This document shows, in pieces, positions 1-8,977 of a stretch of DNA of 64,000 nucleotides. The stretch spans positions 3,038,001 through 3,102,000 of the forward strand of contig NZ_JAATJL010000001.1 in the NCBI RefSeq assembly GCF_011927905.1, given 5' to 3'. Position 1 is the stretch's first letter; each line of letters begins with the position of its first letter. A program made the position numbers and the translations under genes. The notes beneath the pieces are model-generated. The model did no database searches. It was given only the letters and a program-made list of their open reading frames with translations, and was not told where the DNA came from. This DNA is from Arthrobacter pigmenti. Its GTDB lineage: Bacteria > Actinomycetota > Actinomycetes > Actinomycetales > Micrococcaceae.

Positions 1-544
1 CAAGCTCGGAGCCCTCCAGCAACGCTTCAGGGGTGGTGCCCGCAGCGGCAGCATTCGCCTGGAGCGTGTAGGTTTCCAGCGACGCACCCACCGCGGTGCG
101 CAGCCCGGACGAGATCTCGTTCAAGCTAGTGAGTGTCCAGCCGCCGTCGTCGTTCTGTATCAGGGCCGCATCGGCTTCTTCGGCCTGCACCTGCTGCAGC
201 GCGGCGTCGTCGGAGTCGGCCGTCACGGCGGTGAAGGCGGTGTTGCTGTCCTCAGCCTGGGCCTCCTCGTCCGCGAGCGCGATCACGGACTGACCGGCGT
301 CCGAGGCTACAGCGACAGTGAAATCCTCACCGCGGCTGGACATAAAGGCGTTGAACACCACTCCGGCGACGATGAGGGCCACGGTAACGATCGTGGAAAT
401 CGCGAACCCGCGGTCCTTGGCTTTCACCGTGACCTCACGCAGCGTGACGATCAGCCACGGCGGCTGCCCACTCGAAGCGGACGACGACGACGACTGCTGC
501 TCGCGCTCCTGTTGCTTTTTCTGGGACTTCGTTTCGGTACTCAC
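1..544 (-). CDS. ABC transporter permease, NatB-like (partial, 3' end outside window)
   Basis: N-terminal 181 residues of a membrane permease that probably works with the ATPase encoded just upstream. A charged, Ser-rich cytoplasmic N-terminus (residues 1-30) is followed by one hydrophobic segment (about 48-68) and a large, probably extracytoplasmic domain, the usual layout of ABC-2/NatB-type sodium or drug exporters. The GTG start lies in a GTGA overlap with the TGA stop of the ATPase gene, so the two are translationally coupled. The gene runs off the left edge, so the C-terminal membrane bundle is not visible. Assignment as NatB-like is inference from the topology and the partner gene. Confidence 0.75.
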   Translation of the reverse strand, partial: MSTETKSQKKQQEREQQSSSSSASSGQPPWLIVTLREVTVKAKDRGFAISTIVTVALIVAGVVFNAFMSSRGEDFTVAVASDAGQSVIALADEEAQAEDSNTAFTAVTADSDDAALQQVQAEEADAALIQNDDGGWTLTSLNEISSGLRTAVGASLETYTLQANAAAAGTTPEALLEGSEL

Positions 545-1422
545 TGGGATACCTCCCGGTAGATTTCGCTCAGGCTCGGCCTGATCCGGCTGAATTCGTG
601 CACGCTGCCGCGTGACATGGCTGCGGTGAGGAGGCGCTGCGCGGCGTCGTCGTTCTCCAGTTCCACAACGGCGTCCTTGCCTGCGACGTCGATCACCGTC
701 ACCCCTGCTTCCTCCCGCAGCCAGCCGGCGTCGGGTGAGATTGAGATCCGGTGGCGGCGGGGCGCTGTGGCGCGCAGCTGGTCGCCGGTCCCCGAGGCTA
801 CGAGGCGGCCCTTCTGCAGCACCACCAGGTTGTCGCACAACCGGTCCACCAGATCCAGCTGATGGCTCGAGAACAGAACGGGCACGCCCTGGGCTGTGTG
901 TTCGCGGAGCAGGTCCACCATGGAGTCAACGGCGATCGGATCCAGCCCCGAGAACGGCTCGTCGAGGATGAGCGCAGACGGCCGGTGCAGCAGCGAGGCC
1001 GCGATCTGCACCCGCTGCTGGTTGCCGAGCGACAGCGACTCGAGTTTGTCCTTCCCGCGGTCGCCGAGCTGGAAGCGTTCGAGCAGGTCAAGCGCACGGG
1101 CACGGGCGTCCTGCTGGCTCATCCGATGCAGCTGGCCCAGGTAGACTAGCTGGTCCAGGATGGGCTGCTTCGGATACAGGCCGCGCTCCTCCGGCATGTA
1201 GCCGAACGTCGAACGGTCCTGAGCGGTGACCGGATGCCCATCCACCAGAACCTCGCCCGTATGGGCCGTGAGCACGCCCATGATCATGCGCATGGTGGTG
1301 GTTTTGCCGGCACCGTTGGCGCCGACAAAGCCGGTCATTTTCCCCGAAGGGACGGTAAAGCTGACGTCGTCGACGGCGGTATTCTCACCGAAACGCCGGG
1401 TCAGGTTGTTCACCTGCAGCAT
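541..1422 (-). CDS. ABC transporter ATP-binding protein, NatA-like
   Basis: Cytoplasmic ATPase of an ABC-2 type exporter, 293 aa. Walker A (GANGAGKTT) is at about residues 34-42, the signature is the variant LSLGNQQR near 130-137, and Walker B is ALILDEP near 150. After the ATPase domain comes a C-terminal extension of about 80 residues typical of NatA/CcmA-like subunits. The reading frame extends 10 codons further upstream, but the ATG at 1422 is preceded by GGGAGGAAG at good spacing and is preferred. The stop overlaps the GTG of the permease gene. A LuxR-type response regulator and its kinase lie immediately upstream on the same strand and may control the pair. The substrate is unknown. Confidence 0.88.
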   Translation of the reverse strand: MLQVNNLTRRFGENTAVDDVSFTVPSGKMTGFVGANGAGKTTTMRMIMGVLTAHTGEVLVDGHPVTAQDRSTFGYMPEERGLYPKQPILDQLVYLGQLHRMSQQDARARALDLLERFQLGDRGKDKLESLSLGNQQRVQIAASLLHRPSALILDEPFSGLDPIAVDSMVDLLREHTAQGVPVLFSSHQLDLVDRLCDNLVVLQKGRLVASGTGDQLRATAPRRHRISISPDAGWLREEAGVTVIDVAGKDAVVELENDDAAQRLLTAAMSRGSVHEFSRIRPSLSEIYREVSQ

Positions 1423-1553
1423 GGGTTCTTCCTCCCGTTGGTCTACCTGCACTCAAATCTAGTGAGGCGGGACCGCAAGGAGATGAGTCGAAAGAGTGAA
1501 CCTTTCCTCCCCCGGACGGATGAGCCAGCAACCCCCGATAGGCCCGGAGCAAA

Positions 1554-2246
1554 TCACTCACCCGGACGGATGAGGCCACTCTCGTACGCAAAGACCACAG
1601 CCTGCACCCGGTCTCGGACCTGGATTTTGGCCAGCAGTGAGGATACGTGGGACTTCACGGTAGCCTCGGCGAGGAACAGCTTCTTCGCCAGTTCGGCGTT
1701 GCTGAGTCCCGACGCCATGCAGACGAGGACCTCCTTCTCGCGCTGGGTTAGCGAATCAAGAAGCTTCCGTTGATGTTGTTGTTCTGCGGTGAGGGGTTTC
1801 TCGGGCGGTGCGTTGCCGTGCAGTTGTTTGGCGAACCGCTCGATCACCCGCACGGTGACTTCCGGTGCCAGCAGCGCATATCCCCCAGCGACGGCGTGCA
1901 CCGCGGCGATGAGATCCTCCGGTTCGGCGTTCTTGAGCAGGAACCCGCTGGCGCCGCCGCGGATGGCGTCGAAGAGGTAATCGTCGCGCTCAAAGGTGGT
2001 GAGGATAATGACCTTTCCCCGCCCTGCGCCGGTGATCAGCTCGGTTGCGCGGATCCCGTCGAGCACAGGCATCTGGACATCCATGAGGATGACGTCAACG
2101 TTGTTGGCCGCAGCGAAGTCCACCGCCTCCTGGCCGTTGGTCACCTGGCCCACCACCTCGATGTCGTCCTCCACAGAGAGCATGGTGGCGAAGCCGGCGC
2201 GGACCAGCCCCTGATCGTCGGCGAGCAATACCCGAATCGTGTCCAT
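1554..2246 (-). CDS. LuxR/NarL-family response regulator
   Basis: DNA-binding response regulator, 230 aa. Receiver domain about residues 3-120 with the acidic pair Asp10-Asp11 and phospho-acceptor Asp56 (LMDVQMP). The C-terminal LuxR HTH begins near residue 165 (LTQREKEVL) and contains the recognition segment AEATVKSHVSSLLAKI. Two starts are possible (ATG at 2246, or at 2255 adding Met-Gly-Ala). Neither has a strong Shine-Dalgarno site. It is the cognate partner of the sensor kinase encoded upstream on the same strand, about 100 bp away. The adjacent ABC exporter is a plausible target; the stimulus is unknown. Confidence 0.88.
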   Translation of the reverse strand: MDTIRVLLADDQGLVRAGFATMLSVEDDIEVVGQVTNGQEAVDFAAANNVDVILMDVQMPVLDGIRATELITGAGRGKVIILTTFERDDYLFDAIRGGASGFLLKNAEPEDLIAAVHAVAGGYALLAPEVTVRVIERFAKQLHGNAPPEKPLTAEQQHQRKLLDSLTQREKEVLVCMASGLSNAELAKKLFLAEATVKSHVSSLLAKIQVRDRVQAVVFAYESGLIRPGE

Positions 2247-2291
2247 TGCACCCATTCTTGTCTGTTTCTTCGCCTGAGCTGTCAGGACAGC

Positions 2292-2401
2292 GGGAACCGT
2301 GCCCGAACCCGCCAACCGCCGTCGGACCGTGGACCGTGTCGCTGCCTCACGAAATCGGGAACCTCGCCCGAACCCGCCAACCGCCGTCGGACCGTGGACC
2401 G
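2292..2401. repeat. Tandem duplication of the kinase 3' end
   Basis: A 45-bp segment (2357-2401) that encodes the C-terminal residues GPRSDGGWRVRARFP of the sensor kinase is repeated downstream of its stop codon at 2292-2336. The two copies differ at two adjacent bases, and the repeat offset is 65 bp. Because 65 is not a multiple of three, the downstream copy lies in another frame and cannot extend the kinase. It fills most of the kinase-regulator intergenic space. Confidence 0.85.
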
Positions 2402-3693
2402 ATCTCCGCCGTCCCGCGGTGCAACGCCACACGCTCCCGGATTCCCTGCAACCCGTACCCTGATCCGGTAGCGTTCGGCCCGTGCCGCGGCTTGCCGTTG
2501 TCCACCGTCTCAAGCTCGACCCAGCGCAGCCCATCCGTCTGCCCCGTACGCAGGGTCATTACCGCACCAGAAGCCGTCGAATGCCTGCGGACGTTCGTCA
2601 GCGCTTCCTGCGCCGTCCGGTACAGCGAGAGGGAAAGCGGCGCAGAAACCGCGTCCAGGGCCCCCGGCACGTCTTCCACGCGGGCGAAGGAGATGTCGAG
2701 TCCGAGGTCCTGCTGGCTCTCCACCAGCACCCCGATGTCCGCAAGGCCGGGTTCCGGGCGGCGGGCGCCGTCGTCGTCAATGTGTGGAACCAAAGTGTCC
2801 GAGCGCAGCACACCCAGGAGGTTCCGCATGTCCGTCACCGCTTGTCGGCTGGCCTGCTCGATGGTGCGAAGCGACTCCGCGGCGACCTCCGGCTTCCGGT
2901 CCAGGACACGGCGGGCAGCACCCGCCTGCACGCCGATCACTGACACGTGATGAGCGACGACATCGTGCAGCTCGCGCGCGATCCTCAGTCGCTCCTCAAT
3001 GACCGCGCGGCGGGCAAGTTCCGCGGACTGGCGGGCGATCTGCTCAGCCTGCTCCCCCAACTGGGTGCGCTGCAGCGCGTTGCGCCACGACGACATGCCC
3101 GCAAGGATGGCGCCGCCGAAATACGCGATGTTGACCACGAAGTTGTACAGCGCTGCCGAGGTCAGCGGTTCGAGGAAACCGCGCGCCCGCTCGCCCTCGT
3201 CACGCACCTGCTCGAGCAGGCCGTCATAGGCGTTCGAGACCGTTAGCGTCAGGATCAGGAACAGCGTCATCGAAACAACGACGACGGCGGTCCCCAGCCA
3301 CAGCACGCGGCGGTCCTTCGCCCATGCGACCGCTGAATAGAGGGACGCGAAATACGCCACCTGGTAGGAGAGCTGGATGGAAACGATGGGAATCCAGAGA
3401 CTCAAAATGATGAACAGGGCCGACATCACCAGCATCACGGCCACCGGAAAGCGCCGCCGCAGCACCAACGGGAGAATCATCAGCGCGAGCACGAGGTGCT
3501 GTTGCCAGATGGGATTCTCCGCCTCGGCCAGCATTCCGAACCCGCGGCTCAGCTCGAGCGTGACCGCACTGACAAGGAAGAACACGACGACGCCGGTCAC
3601 GTCCCGGCGCAGCTGGTCCCGCGTAGGGCCCGGCCGCTCCCACCGGTTCTCCTCGAAGTCGGCGGATGTCAGCCGGTTCAGTACTTTCAGCAT
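2347..3693 (-). CDS. Sensor histidine kinase (HisKA_3/NarL-type)
   Basis: Membrane-bound sensor kinase of 448 aa. About five hydrophobic segments occupy residues 35-205, including 62-105 and 131-155. A coiled linker precedes the dimerisation domain with phospho-acceptor His243 in the motif ARELHDVVAHH, diagnostic of HisKA_3 kinases that pair with LuxR-type regulators. A HATPase_c domain with DNGKP and GYGLQGIRERV ends the protein. No large extracellular sensor domain is evident, so it probably senses a membrane or intramembrane signal. The regulator gene lies about 100 bp downstream. The 3' end of the gene is duplicated in the spacer between the two. Confidence 0.9.
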   Translation of the reverse strand: MLKVLNRLTSADFEENRWERPGPTRDQLRRDVTGVVVFFLVSAVTLELSRGFGMLAEAENPIWQQHLVLALMILPLVLRRRFPVAVMLVMSALFIILSLWIPIVSIQLSYQVAYFASLYSAVAWAKDRRVLWLGTAVVVVSMTLFLILTLTVSNAYDGLLEQVRDEGERARGFLEPLTSAALYNFVVNIAYFGGAILAGMSSWRNALQRTQLGEQAEQIARQSAELARRAVIEERLRIARELHDVVAHHVSVIGVQAGAARRVLDRKPEVAAESLRTIEQASRQAVTDMRNLLGVLRSDTLVPHIDDDGARRPEPGLADIGVLVESQQDLGLDISFARVEDVPGALDAVSAPLSLSLYRTAQEALTNVRRHSTASGAVMTLRTGQTDGLRWVELETVDNGKPRHGPNATGSGYGLQGIRERVALHRGTAEIGPRSDGGWRVRARFPIS

Positions 3694-4002
3694 GTGCGGG
3701 ACGGCCCTTCCGGTTGTTCCTGCGCCAGTGTAGCCAGCGGCACCGACATTCCGGCTCCCCCGCAGGATCTAGGCCAAAGGGATGAGGGATGCGCTATGCG
3801 GTTCATCACAGAAGCGGCCTACTCGTCTTTGCAGGGCGGAAGCGGCCGATATCCTAGGTCTACAACCGCACCCAGCACGCCGGCGTCGTCGTCGTTCGGC
3901 CCGTGTTGCGGACTATCCTGAACACTCAGCCGGCCAGGCGGGAACTCCTCGAAGCCGGCGGCAAACACCGGAGAACCCGGTGAGAGAGAGGACCTGATCA
4001 TC

Positions 4003-5493
4003 GTGGATCACAACCCTTCCGTCACCCGCGACACCTGGATGAGCCGTGAGGCTCTCGCCGAGGGAATGATTCCCGTGATCGGCCGCCTCTACCGCGAGAA
4101 CAACGTGGTCACCAGCATTCATGGCCGCAGCCTCATCAACAAGTCCACCATGGGCATCCTGAAAGCCCACCGATTCGCGCGGCGCATGAGCAAGGAAGAG
4201 CTGCTCCTGGAGGACACCGCTCCCCTCCTGCGTACGCTGGCTGAGCTTGACCTCGGCGCGGCGTCGATCGACGTCGCGCGCCTGAACCAGAAGTACAAGT
4301 CAAGCCAGGAGGGCGCCGGCGGTCCTTCTCTCGAGGAATTCCTCCGTTCGGAGCTGGCCGACGTCGTCGGAAAGCGCGGTGCGGACGCCCGGACGAGTAC
4401 CGACGTCGTTCTCTATGGTTTCGGGCGCATTGGCCGCCTTGTGGCGCGGCTTTTGATCGAGAAGGCCGGCGGCGGGCACGGCCTGTGCCTGCGGGCAATC
4501 GTGGTGCGGAAGGGTGCCTCGAATGACCTCATGAAGCGCGGCAGCCTGCTCCGCCGCGACTCGGTTCACGGATCGTTCGAGGGCAGCATCCAGGTGGATG
4601 AGGAAACCAACACCATCACCGCGAACGGCGTCCGGATCCAGGTCATCTACTCGGACAACCCGGCCACGATCGACTACACCGAGTACGGCATCCGGGATGC
4701 GCTGGTAGTGGACAACACCGGCCGCTGGCGCGACGAGGAAGGCCTCAGCCAGCACCTGCAGAGCAAGGGCGTGGCTCGGGTACTGCTCACGGCTCCGGGC
4801 AAGGGTGCGCTGAAGAACATCGTGCATGGCATCAACCACACGACCATCTCAGCCGACGACAGCATTGTGACTGCGGCGTCCTGCACCACCAACGCCATCA
4901 CGCCGGTGCTGAAGGCGATCAATGACGAGTACGGCGTCGTCCACGGCCACGTAGAGACCGTCCACTCCTTCACGAACGACCAGAACCTGATCGACAACTT
5001 CCACAAGGGCGACCGCCGCGGACGCTCCGCCGCCCTGAACATGGTCATCACTGAGACGGGTGCCGCGAAGGCCGTCGCGAAGGCGCTGCCGGAACTGCAG
5101 GGGAAACTCACCGGCAGCTCCATCCGCGTACCCACCCCTGACGTGTCCATCGCGATCCTGAACCTCTCGCTTGAGAACGGCACCACGGTCGAGGAAGTGA
5201 ACGACTACCTCCGGCAGATGTCCCTGCACTCCGACCTCCGGAAGCAGATCGACTACATCGACTCCCCCGACGTCGTCTCCACAGACTTCGTGGGCTCCCG
5301 CCGCGCCGGGACAGTGGACGGCCTCGCCACTATCTGCAACGACAAGAACCTGGTCCTCTACGTCTGGTATGACAACGAGTTCGGCTACAGCTGCCAGGTG
5401 GTCCGCGTGATGGAGGAGATGACGGGCGTACACGCGCCGTCGTTCCCGGCGAAGGAAGCGGTTCCGACGGCGGAGCTCGCGAGCAGCATCTAG
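4003..5493 (+). CDS. gap: Glyceraldehyde-3-phosphate dehydrogenase, extended GapB-like form
   Basis: Oxidoreductase interconverting glyceraldehyde-3-phosphate and 1,3-bisphosphoglycerate, 496 aa. This is far longer than classical GAPDH (about 335 aa). An N-terminal extension of about 130 residues precedes the Rossmann motif GFGRIG at 139-144. The catalytic cysteine is Cys294 in ASCTTNAITP, and the C-terminal catalytic domain ends with WYDNEFGYSCQVV. Long forms such as corynebacterial GapB (about 480 aa) are linked to gluconeogenesis and often accept NADP; the same role here is inference. GTG start, preceded by GAGAGAGAGGA. Monocistronic, with a strong hairpin downstream. Confidence 0.9.
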   Translation: MDHNPSVTRDTWMSREALAEGMIPVIGRLYRENNVVTSIHGRSLINKSTMGILKAHRFARRMSKEELLLEDTAPLLRTLAELDLGAASIDVARLNQKYKSSQEGAGGPSLEEFLRSELADVVGKRGADARTSTDVVLYGFGRIGRLVARLLIEKAGGGHGLCLRAIVVRKGASNDLMKRGSLLRRDSVHGSFEGSIQVDEETNTITANGVRIQVIYSDNPATIDYTEYGIRDALVVDNTGRWRDEEGLSQHLQSKGVARVLLTAPGKGALKNIVHGINHTTISADDSIVTAASCTTNAITPVLKAINDEYGVVHGHVETVHSFTNDQNLIDNFHKGDRRGRSAALNMVITETGAAKAVAKALPELQGKLTGSSIRVPTPDVSIAILNLSLENGTTVEEVNDYLRQMSLHSDLRKQIDYIDSPDVVSTDFVGSRRAGTVDGLATICNDKNLVLYVWYDNEFGYSCQVVRVMEEMTGVHAPSFPAKEAVPTAELASSI

Positions 5494-5560
5494 CTCGGCC
5501 TCCAACCAACGGATCCGTTCCCTTCCCGCAAACGACGGTGAATCTAATCCGCGTCACCTG

Positions 5561-5590
5561 CGCGTAGGCAACGGGTTCGTTGCCTACGCG
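5561..5590 (+). terminator. Perfect hairpin downstream of gap
   Basis: Thirteen-bp perfect inverted repeat (CGCGTAGGCAACG and its complement) around a GGTT loop, about 70 bp after the gap stop codon. There is no T-run after the right arm, so it may act as a Rho-type or mRNA-stabilising structure rather than a classical intrinsic terminator. Confidence 0.6.
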
Positions 5591-5671
5591 CGCTTAGCCC
5601 CGCCCTTCCCACGCGAGCAGTCAGCGGTTTACGGTGGGAGTCCGAGCACCGGACCGGAAGGAGAAACACCC

Positions 5672-5995
5672 ATGAACGACCTCAGTGAAGTTCGAGAAGG
5701 TATGGACGTCCTCAACGCGGGCGGCAAGAAAATCGGCACCGTGAAAAGCGTCAAGATGGGCGACCCGGAAGCAGTTACTCCCGAAGGTCAAACGCAGGAG
5801 CGGGGTGGGATCGTCAACTTCCTCTCGGGCGCTTTCAGCACCGACGACGTCGACGACGAACGCGCCGAGCGCCTCCTCCGGCTTGGCTATGTGGAGGTGG
5901 ACGGCACCGGGATCGGCAACAACTTCTACGAGGCCGCGGACGCTGTAGATCGGGTCGACGACGACGGTGTGCACCTCAACGTCACCCGCGACTGA
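5672..5995 (+). CDS. Small PRC-barrel-like / DUF2171-like protein
   Basis: Acidic soluble protein of 107 aa. Residues 4-30 (REGMDVLNAGGKKIGTVKSV) resemble the first strands of PRC-barrel and DUF2171 domains, often found in small actinobacterial stress proteins that bind RNA or proteins. The rest is acidic, with a segment of alternating Asp/Val near the end. The start follows GGAAGGAGAAACACCC, a strong ribosome site. It stands alone between gap and the convergent malQ and ends close to a palindromic repeat. The biochemical role is unknown; the fold assignment is moderate. Confidence 0.7.
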   Translation: MNDLSEVREGMDVLNAGGKKIGTVKSVKMGDPEAVTPEGQTQERGGIVNFLSGAFSTDDVDDERAERLLRLGYVEVDGTGIGNNFYEAADAVDRVDDDGVHLNVTRD

Positions 5996-6030
5996 GGAGC
6001 AGCACTTACCGGGCACACCAACCAAAACGC

Positions 6031-6084
6031 GCCGTTTTTGCGCAGGAACGTAGGGACGTCCCCACGATCCTGCACAGAAACGGC
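6031..6084. repeat. Intergenic palindrome, copy 1 of a dispersed repeat
   Basis: Imperfect inverted repeat with 27-nt arms centred on GGGACGTCCC, between the convergent ends of the PRC-like gene and malQ. Its core (GCGCAGGA, CGT, AGGGACG, CCCCACGATCCTGC, CGGC, CTTTGCG) recurs in the same order at 11614-11688, so both are members of one repeat family. It could also serve as a bidirectional terminator. Confidence 0.75.
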
Positions 6085-6116
6085 GCCTTTGCGTAAGTGG
6101 TACACCGCGCCCAAGA

Positions 6117-8180
6117 TCAGCCCTCGATCGCCCGGACCAGGGCCTCGAACCGGGCCAGGGAAGGCAGCTCCTCGATCAGCACGACGCCGTCCGGTCCGGC
6201 AAGCGGGACCTGCCAGTTCGGGTATTCTTCCGCCGACGTACCGGGCTGGTTCTGCGTACGCTCCTCCCCCACGACGTCGGTCAGCGCCATCCCGAGCAGC
6301 ACCGACGGGGTCTGCGCGATGAAAGCGTGCAGCGACTCAACCGTCGACTGAAGGTCGCCTGAACCCGCAGAAACCCGCGACCGCACCAGCGAAAGCACGC
6401 CTTCCTGCGCATCACGGTCGGCGGCCCTCTCCTCCTCCACAGGCCGGCCCAGCAGGCCGAGCTGCTCCCGAAGGTCCACGTGCTTACCCGTAAGGTAACC
6501 CGCACTCGGTGGGAGATCGTGGGTTGTGACGGTCGTGAGGCATGCTTCACGGTACTTTTCGGGCGGGCGAGGGGCGTCGTCGTCGTACTCGAACCACAGG
6601 ATCGACGTGCCGAGCACGCCGCGCTCCGCCAGGTACTCCTGGACGCCCGGCTCGAACACACCAAGATCTTCACCGACGACGACGGCGCCCGCCCGCTCCG
6701 CCTCGAGGGCAAGGATGCCGATGAGCGCCTCGTGGTCGTAGTAAACGTACGCGCCGTCGCCGGGCATGCTGCCGGAAGGGATCCACCACAGGCGGAAGAG
6801 CCCAAGGATGTGATCGATCCGGATGCCGCCGGCGTGACGGAGGATGGTCCGCAGCATGTCGCGGTACGCCGCGTACCCGGATTCGGCAAGGCGTTCCGGA
6901 TGCCACGGCGGCTGAGCCCAGTCCTGCCCCTGCTGGTTGAACATGTCCGGCGGTGCTCCCACGCTGATGCCGTTTGCCAGGACGTCCTGCAGCGCCCACG
7001 CATCGGCGCCGGCGGGATGCACACCGACCGCGAGGTCGTGCATGATGCCGAGGTTCATGCCGGCCTTCAGGGCAGCATGTTGCGCGGCTTCCAGTTGCTC
7101 GTCGCACAGCCACTGCAGCCACTCGTAAAACTCGATCCGGTTGCTCAGTCCCGGCCGTTGAGTCTGAAGGAACTCGGGGTCGGACCACTCCCGCGCACCT
7201 TCGGGCAGCGTCTCGGCGAGCGCAGACCACAGCGCAAAACTCTCCAGCCCGGGCCCGGCTTCCGCCCGGAACCGCTGGAACGCTTCCTGACGTTCCAGCG
7301 CACGCGGCACGGCGAAGACCAACTCAAGTGCTTCCAACTTCGCCGCATAGCTCGGATCCCTGTCGATGTGCTCAGCGTTGAGGTTGGCCTGCTGGAATTG
7401 CGCGGCCAGGGCCCGAACGGCCTCCGGATTGGCCAACCCGTCGAACTCGGGGATATTTTCCACGCGCAGGTACAGCGGATTGAAGAACCGACGGGTGCTC
7501 GGCAGGTAGGGCGATGCCTCAACGGGCGGCTTGGGCTCCGCGGCGTGCAGCGGATTGATCAGCACGAAGCCCGCACCCTTGTCCGCCGCTACCTCGGCCA
7601 GCTGCGCGAGATCGTCAAGGTCGCCGACACCCCATGAGGACCGCGAGCGCACCGAATACAGCTGCGCCATGAGCCCCCACGTCCGGGGCAGCCGGTCCGC
7701 GGTGCTGAGCCTCTGCGGCGTCACCACCAACGCGCACGGCGACTCTTCCAGGCCCTCCACCGCGAGCGAATGCCAGCCAAGCGGAAGGTCGGTGGGGACG
7801 TCGACCGTGAATCGACTGACGGACTTCCCGTCCACCTCGTGTGTGTCTCCGGAGGAGACCTCCAGGTTGCGATCCGTCCCGTCCTCAAGCCGAACCCGCA
7901 GGTGCGGTTGCGCCCCCGAAGCCACATTCACCGGCACCTGGACGGGCAGTCCCTGGCGTACGACGACGGCGGGCGGCAGCGTGCGCAGCCACGGCGCGAC
8001 TTCGGCGGCGCGAAGGGAGGAGGCGACGTCGTCGTCGTTCCGGCAGGGCACGCCCAGTGCGGTGAGCACGGAGGTCAGCGTGGAGTCGCTGACAGTCTGA
8101 TCCGTTCCATCCCAACCGCGGAAGGTGGTACCGACACGGTGTTCCTGGGCAAGACGCTGGAGGGGAGTGAGCTCGGCCAT
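6117..8180 (-). CDS. malQ: 4-alpha-glucanotransferase (amylomaltase, GH77)
   Basis: Disproportionating enzyme that transfers maltodextrin units between glucans in the cytoplasm, 687 aa. An N-terminal beta-sandwich of about 150 residues, common in actinobacterial MalQ, precedes the GH77 barrel. The catalytic nucleophile motif GIRIDHILG, the acid/base motif VVVGEDLG and the third carboxylate region (TTVTTHDLPP) are all present. The frame stays open to an ATG at 8213, but the N-terminus MAELTPLQRLA fits the family best. Neither ATG has a clear ribosome site. Convergent with the gene at 5672; no other maltose genes are adjacent. Confidence 0.93.
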   Translation of the reverse strand: MAELTPLQRLAQEHRVGTTFRGWDGTDQTVSDSTLTSVLTALGVPCRNDDDVASSLRAAEVAPWLRTLPPAVVVRQGLPVQVPVNVASGAQPHLRVRLEDGTDRNLEVSSGDTHEVDGKSVSRFTVDVPTDLPLGWHSLAVEGLEESPCALVVTPQRLSTADRLPRTWGLMAQLYSVRSRSSWGVGDLDDLAQLAEVAADKGAGFVLINPLHAAEPKPPVEASPYLPSTRRFFNPLYLRVENIPEFDGLANPEAVRALAAQFQQANLNAEHIDRDPSYAAKLEALELVFAVPRALERQEAFQRFRAEAGPGLESFALWSALAETLPEGAREWSDPEFLQTQRPGLSNRIEFYEWLQWLCDEQLEAAQHAALKAGMNLGIMHDLAVGVHPAGADAWALQDVLANGISVGAPPDMFNQQGQDWAQPPWHPERLAESGYAAYRDMLRTILRHAGGIRIDHILGLFRLWWIPSGSMPGDGAYVYYDHEALIGILALEAERAGAVVVGEDLGVFEPGVQEYLAERGVLGTSILWFEYDDDAPRPPEKYREACLTTVTTHDLPPSAGYLTGKHVDLREQLGLLGRPVEEERAADRDAQEGVLSLVRSRVSAGSGDLQSTVESLHAFIAQTPSVLLGMALTDVVGEERTQNQPGTSAEEYPNWQVPLAGPDGVVLIEELPSLARFEALVRAIEG

Positions 8181-8287
8181 GGGCATAAGCGTATCGGCAG
8201 GGACCCGGTGCATCAGACACCGGCGTCGCGCGGTCCGTTCCTGGACGCGCAGACCAGCGACAGGTCACCGCTGCCACCCCGACGCGG

Positions 8288-8977
8288 CTAGAACGGCAGC
8301 TTGCCGTGGTCGGGCGGCACGACGAGCATCCCGACCACACGGTGCTCGGGGTCGAGCGCGACACGGCCGAGCCAGCGCCCGGCCTCGCACTCCAGCACGG
8401 TGTGGCCGACCAGCGAGCCCAGTAGCGTCTCGCCCACCTCGGCCGGAGTACCGTCGGGCAGCTGGACGCCGGTCTGGCGGCAGCCAACCAGGTTCCCGGT
8501 GTCGGCCACCGCCCGGGCCCAGATGCCGAGCACCACGTCGCGGGTCAGGACTGCGGCGGTCTCCTCGGCCATCAGGCCGCACAGGGTGTCGTAGTCGCCG
8601 GAGTCGACCAGGCGGAAGACCCGCTCGGTCAGCTCGACCACGTCTTCGGTCGTCATTGCCGGGTGCATGGTACCTCCTGTCCGCGGGTCCCGAGGGGACC
8701 CAAACCGCTTGAACGCAGCCTGCCGGGTGATGCCGAGCACCGCGCCCAGCTGGGCCCACGTCTGGCCGTGCGAGCGCGCACGGGTGACGGCGGTCTGCAG
8801 TTCACCGCGTGCCTGCTCAAGCCGCTCCCGGGCTGCGACGACGTCGTCGAGGCCGGCGGATTCGGCTTCATCTCCGGCCGTCGGTCTCTCCCGAGCCGCG
8901 GCCGGTTCCGGCGGCGCGAAACGATGCCCCGGCCATGACGGCGCCGGCCATGACGAACGCCGGCGCCCACCAGGCAC
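8288..8977 (-). CDS. HTH-DUF3887-like protein, start unresolved
   Basis: C-terminal 120 residues (from MTTEDVVELTERVF) resemble DUF3887, a small alpha/beta domain related to SnoaL folds. Upstream in the same frame is a segment with the helix-turn-helix TWAQLGAVLGITRQAAFKRFG. This HTH-plus-DUF3887 order is known in actinobacterial proteins. No ATG, GTG or TTG lies between the end of the upstream membrane-protein gene (8868) and the HTH. The nearest start is a GTG at 8977, which would overlap that gene by about 110 nt and add a Pro/Arg-rich tail unlikely to be native. A frameshift, a non-canonical start or a sequence error are alternatives. Frame and domains are solid; the 5' end is not. Confidence 0.6.
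   Translation of the reverse strand: MPGGRRRSSWPAPSWPGHRFAPPEPAAARERPTAGDEAESAGLDDVVAARERLEQARGELQTAVTRARSHGQTWAQLGAVLGITRQAAFKRFGSPRDPRTGGTMHPAMTTEDVVELTERVFRLVDSGDYDTLCGLMAEETAAVLTRDVVLGIWARAVADTGNLVGCRQTGVQLPDGTPAEVGETLLGSLVGHTVLECEAGRWLGRVALDPEHRVVGMLVVPPDHGKLPF

Noticed and set aside
2247..2534. Upstream extension of the response-regulator frame
   Set aside because: It runs through the duplicated kinase 3' end into the kinase gene; the receiver domain starts at 2246 or 2255.
5561..5590. Hairpin as a classical intrinsic terminator
   Set aside because: The stem is perfect but no T-run follows, so only a tentative terminator is listed.
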